Source of the DNA: an uncultured Bacteroidales bacterium | GTDB lineage: Bacteria; Bacteroidota; Bacteroidia; Bacteroidales; UBA932 | Assembly (NCBI GenBank): GCA_946405435.1 | Contig: CAMJHF010000009.1 | Span: 1-64,000 of the forward strand | Direction of reading: 5' to 3' | Length of the DNA stretch: 64,000 nucleotides | Shown here: in pieces, positions 18,873 to 26,533 of the stretch | How the letters are laid out: each line of letters opens with the position of its first letter | How positions within the stretch are numbered: the stretch's first letter is position 1 | The notes under the pieces: generated by a model | Database searches by the model: none | The model's input: the letters and a program-made list of their open reading frames with translations, nothing else | What the model was told of the DNA's origin: nothing | Translations under genes and position numbers: made by a program

Positions 18873-19716
18873 AGGTACTCCTTCCTCGGTATTAAAGACG
18901 GGCGGCATCGCCCTGGCATTCCTTATAATAGGTTATCAGTCGGCGCTTTTTGTCCAGCGTGCGGCCACATTGCATATTGCTGCGCAAAGGGACCATCCTG
19001 ATACTGTGTACATTACCAGGATCGTGGCGGATAACGTCCAGGAATTTGACACTGTACGCAGGAATGCTCCCCACAGCGTTCCGGTGGAGCATGTGCGCCG
19101 GACAGCAAGGCGAAAGGTGGAAAGTTTCCGCTTCAATCCAAACACGGTGAGCCTGGATGAACTGCTGCGCCTGGGCTTCAGCGAGAAGCAGGCCCAGTCC
19201 ATACTCAGTTACCGGTCCAAGGGAGGCCGGTTCCGGCGGCCTTCCGACTTCGCCCGTTCGTATGTGGTCTCGGACTCTGTATTCCGGCGGCTGGAACCGT
19301 TCATCAACATTCCCAAGGTAGATATAAACAAGGCGGATTCCGCGGCTTTTGACGGACTGCCGGGAATAGGGCCTTACTTTGCTGCAAAGATGGTGCAGTA
19401 CCGGGAAAAGCTCGGAGGCTATTCTTACAAGGAACAGTTGATGGACATCTATCATTTTGACAGGGAAAAATATGACGGACTGTCCGACCTTATAGTGTGT
19501 TCGAAGCCCCGGGCTGCATTCCGCCTGTGGACAATGCCGGCAGACAGCCTCAGGCTGCACCCATACATAAAGACTTGGCAGGCAGCGCGTTCCATCGTTC
19601 TTTTCAGGGACAATACACCTCGTGCGGAATGGACCGTGCAGGCTCTTAAGGATGCTTCCATCCTTTCAGCGGAGGATGCTGACAGGCTCGCCCGGTGTTG
19701 TATTGCCGATCCTTGA
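18841..19716 (+). CDS. Membrane-anchored helix-hairpin-helix (ComEA-like) protein
   Basis: 291 residues if the GTG at 18841 is used (VEKSSKRKND, a basic N-tail), inside the end of rsmI. One membrane segment at about 20-38 (GGIALAFLIIGYQSALFV) puts the rest outside the cytoplasm. Two helix-hairpin-helix units follow: FNPNTVSLDELLRLGFSEKQ and VDINKADSAAFDGLPGIGPY, each with the GI/LG-hairpin of ComEA-type DNA binding; a third weaker one ends the protein. Likely binds DNA at the envelope as in competence proteins, but no other competence gene is in view. Confidence 0.7.
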   Translation: MEKSSKRKNDKGTPSSVLKTGGIALAFLIIGYQSALFVQRAATLHIAAQRDHPDTVYITRIVADNVQEFDTVRRNAPHSVPVEHVRRTARRKVESFRFNPNTVSLDELLRLGFSEKQAQSILSYRSKGGRFRRPSDFARSYVVSDSVFRRLEPFINIPKVDINKADSAAFDGLPGIGPYFAAKMVQYREKLGGYSYKEQLMDIYHFDREKYDGLSDLIVCSKPRAAFRLWTMPADSLRLHPYIKTWQAARSIVLFRDNTPRAEWTVQALKDASILSAEDADRLARCCIADP

Positions 19717-19758
19717 TATCCGGGACGGTGCCGAGTTGCATATGTCCCTCATTCTTCA

Positions 19759-19766
19759 TATATTTG
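19759..19766 (+). promoter_or_regulatory. TAnnTTTG box of the DUF389 gene
   Basis: TATATTTG, only 3 nt before the ATG at 19770. Confidence 0.6.
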
Positions 19767-19769
19767 GGC

Positions 19770-20897
19770 ATGGACGGAAAAATATCTGATTTCTTCAAGT
19801 CGCTTGTGAACCTTGGAGATTACGTAGACCTGGACGGAGCCAATGCCTCCATCCGGAAGAATATATATTTCAGGGGGCCTAACGTATTCATCCTGGCCTG
19901 CGCGATAATCATAGCTTCCGTTGGCTTGAATGTGAATTCCATCCCGGTAATCATCGGCGCCATGCTCATATCGCCGGTCATGGGCCCCATACTCGGTTTC
20001 GGATTCAGTCTGGGAGTGCGGGATGTCCATCTGCTGAAGGACTCTCTCAGGAATTTTGCCGTCATGGTGATTATCAGCATCATGGCGTCGGCCCTTTACT
20101 TCCTTTTGAGTCCGCTCAACATGGAGCACCCCACAGAATTGCTGGCCAGGACCAATCCCACCATCTATGATGTGCTCATAGCACTGTTCGGCGGCTTTGC
20201 CGGCATCCTGGAGATTTCCCGTTCCGAAAAGGGGACTGTGCTATCCGGAGTGGCCATCGCCACGGCCCTCATGCCCCCTTTGTGTACGGTGGGATATGGG
20301 TTGTCAATCCTTAACTGGACCTATGTCCTGGGGGCGCTGTATCTTTTCGTCATCAACAGCATTTTCATTGCTCTGGCAACCTTCGTCATGGTCAAGTATC
20401 TCCATTTTCCTGTGGCAGGCGAGGACTCCGGACTGCGCAACCGGCTTACCGGCAGGGCGGTGGCAGTGATCCTGCTGATCATCATCGTTCCCAGCGTACT
20501 GTCCGCCGTGCGTATGGTGCAGGAGAGCAATTTCAACCGTAACGTGGCGCAGGTTGTCGAGGAGAACAAGACGCTCGGCCGCGGCTTCATCTACGATTAT
20601 AATGTTGATCTCACTGCCAAGCCGCACACGGTCGAACTTTTCATGGCAGGTGAGCAGATAAGCCTGCAGGACAAGGAGAAACTTTATTCGGATGCGGAGC
20701 GTTACGGCCTCACCCGCAGCCAGATAATATTCCGGGAGGATGCAGTCAACGTGCGCGAGTCCACCTCGGAATCCGATGTGATCAAGAGTATCCTGGAGCA
20801 CTCCGACAATCAGTTTACCCGCATGAACGAAACGATCAACGCCCTGCGCGACTCCATCGCAGTACTGAATGCGGAACTGGCGAAATACAAGGAATAA
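19770..20897 (+). CDS. DUF389 (TIGR00341) integral membrane protein
   Basis: 375 residues from ATG 19770. About six membrane helices between residues 40 and 260 with the family signatures NSIPVIIGAMLISPVMGPIL and GVAIATALMPPLCTVGYGL. The last 110 residues are soluble and end in a heptad-rich tail (NETINALRDSIAVLNAEL) likely to form a coiled coil. The family is widespread and its transport substrate, if any, is unknown. Its stop codon directly abuts that of the convergent PagL-like gene. Confidence 0.85.
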   Translation: MDGKISDFFKSLVNLGDYVDLDGANASIRKNIYFRGPNVFILACAIIIASVGLNVNSIPVIIGAMLISPVMGPILGFGFSLGVRDVHLLKDSLRNFAVMVIISIMASALYFLLSPLNMEHPTELLARTNPTIYDVLIALFGGFAGILEISRSEKGTVLSGVAIATALMPPLCTVGYGLSILNWTYVLGALYLFVINSIFIALATFVMVKYLHFPVAGEDSGLRNRLTGRAVAVILLIIIVPSVLSAVRMVQESNFNRNVAQVVEENKTLGRGFIYDYNVDLTAKPHTVELFMAGEQISLQDKEKLYSDAERYGLTRSQIIFREDAVNVRESTSESDVIKSILEHSDNQFTRMNETINALRDSIAVLNAELAKYKE

Positions 20898-22061
20898 CTA
20901 CAGTATTTTGCCGATGCTGAATTCCAGGTAGTCCGCTTGGTTGAATTTGTGTGCGCGAAGGCAGATGCCGGCAAATAGTCCGTGAAGCGAAGGGGGGTAG
21001 TACTTCAGCCACACTTTCTGGTACAACCGCCCGTGGTCTTCGTGTACGCCCACTTTCTTGTAAAGATACGCCCCCACTCCCACGCCGGCGGTGAATGAAC
21101 CGAAGTACAGGTCCTGGATGACCGCGAGCCCGGGTGCGAAAGGGGAGTAGCTTCGTTCTGCCGGGCCGTAGAGGGCATTGTCGCTGCGCACAAGGGCCTC
21201 CGTATTGCTGAGGTAGTGGAGCTCGGCCTGAAGTCCGCTGGACGTTACCCTGGAGTAGCGCCAAACGAAGTCTGCGCCTATGCTGCCCTTGAACCAGGGG
21301 GTGTATGAAGACTGGCGTTCTTCTGGCGGGAGCAGCTTGTCGGCGTTGAATTCCGCCATGCAGCGGTGTATTCCGCCGCCCGCGAATATGCTGAAGCGGA
21401 ACTTGCGGTCGAGCGGGTCGTCCTGGGGCCGGTGTTCACCCGGTTTGAGCGTGCCGTTTCCTATCCTGTACCTTGCGCCGAGAGAGCAGCTGACGGCGTT
21501 CACGCCTGCGTTCGGAATTATCAGGCGGCAGGAAGAGTTGTGGCGGAAGTCAATGTCGGCTTCCAGCCCCAGGCGCGGCGATACTTGTACCAGGGCGAAA
21601 AATCCTCCTTTTACATGTATGGTTATCGGTCCTCCATAAAGCAGGTTGCCCGGATTGTCGTATATGTGGTAAGGGTGGCTCATGAAGGCCGTGCCAAGTT
21701 CGATATTGTACCCTGCCAGGAACGGGCCCAGCCTCAGGATGGGATGTTTGATGCTGCCGTAGATGGAGAACGTGTCGCCCAGACGGCTGCCGGGAATGCA
21801 TCTGCATGATCCCAGATTTGCGTACGAAACGCCCAGACCGAGGCGCGGGGAGCCAAGCAGGCGTGCGGCCTCGGTCTGGGAGGTCCCCCAACTGATAGAG
21901 GCGTCGAAGGCCTGGAATGTCCTGGGCTCCTGGACCAGCCGTGCGATAGGCGGCGCGCTTGTGAGGAAATTCTGTGCGGCCGACACCGAAATCTCCTGGC
22001 CCCGTACCAGGACTGGAACCAGTATCAACAGCAAGGAAACAATATACCCTCTGACTTTCAC
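20898..22061 (-). CDS. PagL-like (acyloxyacyl hydrolase family) outer-membrane protein
   Basis: 387 residues from a GTG at 22061, chosen because it opens a proper signal peptide (KVRGYIVSLLLILVPVLVRGQ) 4 nt after the promoter box. The middle resembles Bacteroidales acyloxyacyl hydrolases of the PagL fold: LGLGVSYANLG, YNIELGTAFMSHPYHIYDNPGN, and DIDFRHNSSCRLIIPNAGVN, where H-x-S matches the PagL His/Ser pair. The C-terminal half is a second barrel-like region and ends in IGKIL. PagL removes the 3-O acyl chain of lipid A; activity here is an inference and the sequence is divergent. Confidence 0.6.
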   Translation of the reverse strand: MKVRGYIVSLLLILVPVLVRGQEISVSAAQNFLTSAPPIARLVQEPRTFQAFDASISWGTSQTEAARLLGSPRLGLGVSYANLGSCRCIPGSRLGDTFSIYGSIKHPILRLGPFLAGYNIELGTAFMSHPYHIYDNPGNLLYGGPITIHVKGGFFALVQVSPRLGLEADIDFRHNSSCRLIIPNAGVNAVSCSLGARYRIGNGTLKPGEHRPQDDPLDRKFRFSIFAGGGIHRCMAEFNADKLLPPEERQSSYTPWFKGSIGADFVWRYSRVTSSGLQAELHYLSNTEALVRSDNALYGPAERSYSPFAPGLAVIQDLYFGSFTAGVGVGAYLYKKVGVHEDHGRLYQKVWLKYYPPSLHGLFAGICLRAHKFNQADYLEFSIGKIL

Positions 22062-22065
22062 GCCC

Positions 22066-22073
22066 CAAAGATA
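22066..22073 (-). promoter_or_regulatory. TAnnTTTG box of the PagL-like gene
   Basis: TATCTTTG on the minus strand, 4 nt before the GTG start. Confidence 0.6.
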
Positions 22074-22100
22074 CCATTTTTTTGCATCCCGGCCGCTGGA

Positions 22101-22370
22101 TTCTACTCTGAAGTGCAACGCTTTGAAGTGTGACAGTATAACTTTACTGCCATAACCAGAAAAGCGACAGAGGATGGGATACAAGCATTTGACAAGGGAG
22201 CAGCGATATACGATTGAGGCGTTGCTGCAGACACCGATGAGATGCTTGCCGAGATAGAATGGAAACTGAACCACAGGCCCCGTAAGTCGCTAGGTTACAG
22301 GACACCGTTGGAATATTGTAAACAATTATTTAAATTTGACTTTTGAAGTGTGTTGCACTTCTAATTAGAA
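22101..22370 (+). mobile_element. Decayed IS30-family insertion element
   Basis: Terminal inverted repeats TTCTACTCTGAAGTGCAAC (22101-22119) and, reversed, TTCTAATTAGAAGTGCAAC (22370-22352), 16 of 19 matching. Inside, 22174-22230 encodes the IS30-type transposase N-terminus MGYKHLTREQRYTIEALLQ, and 22236-22346 its C-terminus (DEMLAEIEWKLNHRPRKSLG, then YRTPLEYCKQL) ending at TGA. The roughly 250 residues between them, with the DDE catalytic core, are deleted and the two ends are out of frame. Only about 270 bp remain, the size of a MITE. It could still be moved by an intact relative elsewhere in the genome. Confidence 0.85.
22331..22338 (+). promoter_or_regulatory. TAnnTTTG box inside the IS30 remnant
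   Basis: TAAATTTG, 51 nt before the ATG of the thioredoxin-like lipoprotein; the only matching box seen upstream of that gene. Confidence 0.45.
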
Positions 22371-22389
22371 TTCACCTGTTATCACTCAT

Positions 22390-23658
22390 ATGAAAAAAAA
22401 CATTTCTGCTGTATGCGCCATCCTTCTGCTGGGAGCCTGCACCGGGAAGGTGCCTTCGAACGGTGCACTGATTCAAGGACAAGCCACCGGTTTGGACCCT
22501 AAGGAAATGATCACGGCCGTGTTATTCCAGCACGAAGGCGGTGTTGGGAAAGGTATCCTGACCGATACTCTGAAGAACGGGCATTTCACCTTCCAATTGG
22601 ATTCCCTGGCCGAAGCGGATCATTATATGATTTCACTGTTTCGCCCCCGTCAGGGCTATGTTGATGTCATTAATTACGGGCCGGAAATATATCTTGAACC
22701 GGGAGCCTTTGTCCGAATAAAGGGAGAAGGAAAGCATTTTAGGACCGCCTGCATTGACAGTCCTGTCAAAGACCAGAAGTTGCGTCAGCAATTCTTGAAG
22801 AAGATGTCCCGGGAAGACTGGAATGCCCTGGATGATATTCTGGCACATCGAGATCGGGTCGTTAATGAACTCTATTATGGCGAGGGTCTGACCCCGGAAC
22901 AGAAGGATTCCCTGAGGGTTGTGGCGCAACAGGATCTGGATGTCAGTCATGAGATCGATGACCGGCTTTCAAAGCAGGAGTTGAAAATACTGGAGACGGA
23001 AGAAATCGGGATCTTCGCCCTCGATAGGATCCTTTCGCTGGCGCTTCAAGTATCCATGGGGAAAAAGGAGAACCGAGAAGCCGTGATGCGTCTGTACGAA
23101 CGGCTGTCAGACGAGCAGAAAACCTCCAGGGCCGGAATGGAGGCACTTAACTATCTCAATCCCGTTAAAAAGGTAAGCTCTGGATCACCCTTTCCGTCTT
23201 ACGAGTATTTGGATAAGAATGGTAAATCTGTTCGTATCTCCGATTTCGCAGGGAAGTGGGTCCTGGTGGATTTCTGGAGCAGTGGCTGCGGCCCCTGTAT
23301 CGAGTCCGTCCCCGAGCTCGCGGCAGTGAGCAATGAGTTCAAAGAGAAACTTGCCGTCGTCAGCATCAGTCTGGACAGCGAGAATCGCTGGAAAGAAGCT
23401 TCAAAAGACCATGGGATCTTCTGGAATGATTGGAATGACCCCCAAGGCATCTCCGGTAGTGTCCGGGCTTTTGGAACCAATGGGATTCCCACCTTTGTCA
23501 TCGTATCTCCCGACGGTATCATCGTCGATATTATTACCGGCTACGGTGAAGGATTGCTGCGAAACAAAGTGCAAACAGTGATGAATTCCGCAAGCGTCGA
23601 ACAACATACTTTCACTTCCTTTCGGGACCGTTTGAGCCTTGCATCCGTGCAAGAATAA
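22390..23658 (+). CDS. DUF4369/thioredoxin-like lipoprotein (TlpA/ResA type)
   Basis: 422 residues. Lipobox LGAC with Cys17. Residues about 28-120 resemble DUF4369 (GQATGLDP, DTLKNGHFTFQLDS, YGPEIYLEPGAFVRIKGEG), followed by a helical linker and a C-terminal thioredoxin-like domain (residues about 275-410) with WSSGCGPC, Cys300 and Cys303, and the cis-Pro loop TNGIPTFVIVSPDG. These proteins handle disulfides in the periplasm of Bacteroidota. Ends in a non-homologous tail; the Fic fragment begins at once after the stop codon. The gene sits between two pieces of debris (IS30 remnant and Fic fragment). Confidence 0.88.
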   Translation: MKKNISAVCAILLLGACTGKVPSNGALIQGQATGLDPKEMITAVLFQHEGGVGKGILTDTLKNGHFTFQLDSLAEADHYMISLFRPRQGYVDVINYGPEIYLEPGAFVRIKGEGKHFRTACIDSPVKDQKLRQQFLKKMSREDWNALDDILAHRDRVVNELYYGEGLTPEQKDSLRVVAQQDLDVSHEIDDRLSKQELKILETEEIGIFALDRILSLALQVSMGKKENREAVMRLYERLSDEQKTSRAGMEALNYLNPVKKVSSGSPFPSYEYLDKNGKSVRISDFAGKWVLVDFWSSGCGPCIESVPELAAVSNEFKEKLAVVSISLDSENRWKEASKDHGIFWNDWNDPQGISGSVRAFGTNGIPTFVIVSPDGIIVDIITGYGEGLLRNKVQTVMNSASVEQHTFTSFRDRLSLASVQE

Positions 23659-23664
23659 TCAAAG

Positions 23665-24035
23665 CTTCCGACCTCATTGGCTATCGTACACACCAGGTTT
23701 ATATTCGTAACTCCATGCACGTCCCATTGAATCCGGATGCCGTGTTAGATGCCATGGAGGCTCTCGGGAATATGATGAAAGAAGAACCCGATTCCTTGGC
23801 TCGTGCGATATTGGGACACTTCTTCTTTGTTTATATCCACCCCTATATGGACGGAAACGGACGGACTGCCCGCTTTACAATGAACAGCCAGTTAGTCACC
23901 AGTGGTTACCCCTGGGTGGTAGTACCGCTGGAGCGTCGCGAACAATATATGAAGGCATTGGAAAAGGCCAGCGTCGAGGAAGATATTTCCGAGTTCGCGG
24001 AATTTGTGCTCTCTCTTATTGCAACGGCCCGTTAA
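23665..24035 (+). pseudogene. Truncated Fic-family protein (AMPylase core without its N-terminus)
   Basis: Homology begins within about ten codons of the preceding stop (SDLIGYRTHQVYIRNS, then HVPLNPDAVLDAMEAL) and the first ATG is at 23715. The Fic motif HPYMDGNGRTARF is complete, with catalytic His and the Mg/ATP-binding DGNG. The N-terminal helices, including any inhibitory helix, and the C-terminal winged helix common in this subfamily are missing. Either a dead remnant or a 106-residue minimal Fic core translated from ATG 23715. Full Fic enzymes transfer AMP to target proteins. Confidence 0.7.
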
Positions 24036-24106
24036 GTTTTGTCGTCGAAGTAGCCATCCACGATATCAATGTAGGGCTTCATGGATGAGTGGTACATTTA
24101 AAAAGA

Positions 24107-24140
24107 AAAACCCCATCTGACGCGTGTCAGACGGGGTTTT
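24107..24140 (-). terminator. Rho-independent terminator of tRNA-Arg
   Basis: 15-bp stem with one mismatch (AAAACCCCaTCTGAC / GTCAGAcGGGGTTTT), loop GCGT, followed on the minus strand by a T-run (TTTTTCTTTTT, overlapping the stem base). The 24036-24106 stretch holds nothing else recognisable. Confidence 0.8.
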
Positions 24141-24143
24141 CAG

Positions 24144-24217
24144 TGACTCCTACAGGACTCAAACCTGTAACCTTTTGATCCGTAGTCAAATGCTCTATTC
24201 AATTGAGCTAAGGAGCC
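24144..24217 (-). tRNA. tRNA-Arg (ACG)
   Basis: Minus-strand cloverleaf: acceptor GGCTCCT/AGGAGTC, anticodon arm TTTGA-CTACGGA-TCAAA with ACG (plus-strand CGT at 24181-24183), T arm GGTTTGAGTCC, discriminator A, no encoded CCA. The A34 should be edited to inosine by TadA to read CGU, CGC and CGA. Confidence 0.95.
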
Positions 24218-24246
24218 ATTATGCAGGGATGAACCCTGCTGTAGTC

Positions 24247-24627
24247 CTATTCGGCGGAGGTTTCCTTTACGTTCCTCTTCGCTTCCTTGATACGGGCTTT
24301 CTTGCCGGAGAGGTTGCGGAGGTAGAAGATGCGTGCCCTGCGGACTTTACCAACCTTGTTGACTTCAATCTTGTCAATGAAAGGGCTCTCGTAAGGGAAG
24401 ATCCTTTCGACACCGATGCCGTTGGATACCTTGCGGACGGTAAAGGTCCTTGTGTAAGGGGTAGCACCGCAAATCTGGATGACTACACCGCGGAAATTCT
24501 GGAGCCTGTCCTTGTCTCCTTCTTTGATCCTGTAGGTGACGGTGATGGTGTCACCGGCCTTGAATTCAGGATAGGAGGCTGCTTTGTTCTGCGAGAAGGA
24601 CTCCTCCACCAATTTAATTAAATCCAT
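24247..24627 (-). CDS. rplS: 50S ribosomal protein L19
   Basis: 126 residues. [47 protein letters not shown] and the basic tail [21 protein letters not shown] are the L19 hallmarks. It sits at the 30S-50S interface. It is monocistronic here, separated from tRNA-Arg by 29 bp and preceded by an approximately 68-nt leader. Confidence 0.98.
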   Translation of the reverse strand: MDLIKLVEESFSQNKAASYPEFKAGDTITVTYRIKEGDKDRLQNFRGVVIQICGATPYTRTFTVRKVSNGIGVERIFPYESPFIDKIEVNKVGKVRRARIFYLRNLSGKKARIKEAKRNVKETSAE

Positions 24628-24695
24628 AACAAAATTTCAATAAAAGTCGCAGCGTCACTGAACCGTTCAACGAGAGGCTGCTTCAAAATGGACTG

Positions 24696-24703
24696 CAAAT
24701 GTA
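24696..24703 (-). promoter_or_regulatory. TAnnTTTG box of rplS
   Basis: TACATTTG on the minus strand, 68 nt before the ATG; the long leader stands out against the very short ones elsewhere and could hold a regulatory fold. Confidence 0.45.
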
Positions 24704-24732
24704 GTGACTTTTTTTGAACTCGCCAAACTTTT

Positions 24733-25905
24733 CTAGAAATATTTGCTTTCTTTTTCGAATAATTCGCGGTCGTCGCGGTTCGGATCCGGCCTGAAGCTGC
24801 TGCTGCCCTTCATCGATTCCAAGGTTTCCTTCTCGCTCCGGCTTAGTTTGCGGGGAATCCAGACGAGTATCTTTACGTACAGGTCGCCTTTGCCGTAGCT
24901 GTTGACCTCGGGCATTCCTTTGCCGCGCAGGCGCACAACGGTGCCTGACTGGGTTCCGGCGTCGATTTTGAGTTTCTGCCCTCCGTCGAGGGTGGGAATC
25001 TGTATCTCGGTGCCGAGCATGGCTTCGGGTACGCTTATCACGCGGGTGTAGAACAGGTCTGTGCCCTGGCGTTTGAGCTGGGCGTGAGGTATCTCTTCCA
25101 CTATTACCAGAAGGTCGCCGTTGACTCCGCCCCTGGCTGCGGCGTGTCCTTCGCCCCTTACGGTTATCTGCATGCCGTCTTCAACTCCTGCGGGAATCTT
25201 GACGGATACGGTTTCGCGCTTGCGCTCAAGTCCGGTGCCCTTGCAATATGGACAGGGGTTGCTGACGATCTTGCCCTCGCCGCCGCACTGCGGGCAGGTA
25301 GAATAAGTCATTGTGCGGCCGAACAGGGAGTTGACCACCTGCTGAACCTGGCCGGTGCCGTGGCAGGTGGGACAGGTTTTGACGTCGCTGCTGTTTTTGG
25401 TTCCCCGTCCGTTGCACTGAGGGCATGGACGGTTGCGTTCTATGGATACCTCCTTTACGCAGCCCTTGGCTATTTCTTCAAGGCTCAGGCGTACGCGTGT
25501 GCGGATATCCCGGCCCCTCATGGTGCGCTGTCCCTGCTGCCCGCCGAATCCGCCGAATCCTCCAAAACCTCCGAAAGCACCTCCGAAGGCGCCGCCGAAC
25601 AGGTTGTTCAGAATGTCGTTGAGGCTGCCGAATCCCTGGCTCCAGTCCTGTGCACCGGCGCCGTCCACTCCGGCAAAGCCGAACTGGTCGTATTTGGCCT
25701 TCTTGTCCGGGTCGCTTAGTACAGAATATGCCTCGGAAGCCTCCTTGAATTTCTCCTCGGCGGTCTTCTTCTCTGCGTCGGTACCGTTTACCCAGCGGTC
25801 GGGGTGCCACTTGAGCGCAGCCTTGCGGTACGCAGCCTTGATTTCGTCTGCGGATGCGCTCTTGTTGAGCTCCAGAACCTCGTAGTAATCTCTTTTTTCT
25901 GCCAT
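24733..25905 (-). CDS. dnaJ: Chaperone DnaJ
   Basis: 390 residues. J domain 1-70 with HPD at 34-36; Gly/Phe-rich linker with repeated GGAFGG and GGFGG; four zinc-finger repeats CPQCNGRG, CPTCHGTG, CPQCGGEG and CPYCKGTG; two beta-sandwich substrate domains (GVEDGMQITVRGEGHAA, GTVVRLRGKGMP). Full type A co-chaperone that delivers clients to DnaK and stimulates its ATPase. It follows grpE by 4 nt in one operon. No HrcA or CIRCE element seen. Confidence 0.98.
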   Translation of the reverse strand: MAEKRDYYEVLELNKSASADEIKAAYRKAALKWHPDRWVNGTDAEKKTAEEKFKEASEAYSVLSDPDKKAKYDQFGFAGVDGAGAQDWSQGFGSLNDILNNLFGGAFGGAFGGFGGFGGFGGQQGQRTMRGRDIRTRVRLSLEEIAKGCVKEVSIERNRPCPQCNGRGTKNSSDVKTCPTCHGTGQVQQVVNSLFGRTMTYSTCPQCGGEGKIVSNPCPYCKGTGLERKRETVSVKIPAGVEDGMQITVRGEGHAAARGGVNGDLLVIVEEIPHAQLKRQGTDLFYTRVISVPEAMLGTEIQIPTLDGGQKLKIDAGTQSGTVVRLRGKGMPEVNSYGKGDLYVKILVWIPRKLSRSEKETLESMKGSSSFRPDPNRDDRELFEKESKYF

Positions 25906-25909
25906 TTTA

Positions 25910-26437
25910 TTATGCTCCCACTACAACCTTGGCATACCGTAAAATCTTGCCGTTCAGAAGGTAGCCTGTCTGAATGACATCGATGACCATGCCCTTCTGC
26001 TCTTCGGAGGGAGCGGGGAACTGGGTCACCGCCTCATGGAAATCAGTATCGAACTTCTGGCCGAGAGCCTCGATCGGGGTGAGCCCGCGGCTCTTCAGGT
26101 AATCCATCAACTTGTTGTATATCAGGGTTGTACCTTCTTTTGCGGCCTCGTCCGAAGAATTCTCGAGCATCTTGATGGCACGTTCGCAGTCGTCAAGGAC
26201 GGGGAGCATGCCTTTTATGGTGTCTGCCGCTGCGGAACTGACGATCGCCAGCTTTTCTTCTGCCGTGCGGCGGCGGTATGTTTCGAACTCGGCGTACAGG
26301 CGTACATATGAATCGTGCTCGCGGGACAATTTGTCATCGAGCTCCTCGACTTTTTTCTGTAAAGGATTCTCTTTTTTCTTCTTTGAAGTCTTCTCTACCG
26401 GCTCCTGGGGAGCCTCTTTTATTTCTTTCTCTTCCAT
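25910..26437 (-). CDS. grpE: Nucleotide exchange factor GrpE
   Basis: 175 residues from ATG 26437, 18 nt after its promoter box. Charged disordered N-terminus (EEKEIKEAPQEPVEKTSKKK), long coiled coil (LDDKLSREHDSYVRLYAEFETYRRRT), four-helix part with VLDDCERAI, and the beta domain ending in VIQTGYLLNGKILRYAKVVV. Releases ADP from DnaK. First gene of the grpE-dnaJ operon. Confidence 0.96.
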   Translation of the reverse strand: MEEKEIKEAPQEPVEKTSKKKKENPLQKKVEELDDKLSREHDSYVRLYAEFETYRRRTAEEKLAIVSSAAADTIKGMLPVLDDCERAIKMLENSSDEAAKEGTTLIYNKLMDYLKSRGLTPIEALGQKFDTDFHEAVTQFPAPSEEQKGMVIDVIQTGYLLNGKILRYAKVVVGA

Positions 26438-26455
26438 TTTTCTTGGTTTTGCCTG

Positions 26456-26463
26456 CAAAGGTA
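26456..26463 (-). promoter_or_regulatory. TAnnTTTG box of grpE-dnaJ
   Basis: TACCTTTG on the minus strand, 18 nt before the grpE ATG. Confidence 0.55.
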
Positions 26464-26511
26464 TCAATTATTTTGCCATTGACACAATGTCACTCTTTAA
26501 AAAGAATTGCC

Positions 26512-26519
26512 TATCTTTA
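26512..26519 (+). promoter_or_regulatory. Imperfect TAnnTTTG box of the GlpT-type transporter gene
   Basis: TATCTTTA (last base deviates), 14 nt before the ATG at 26534. Confidence 0.4.
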
Positions 26520-26533
26520 CAGTCCCAATTAAA

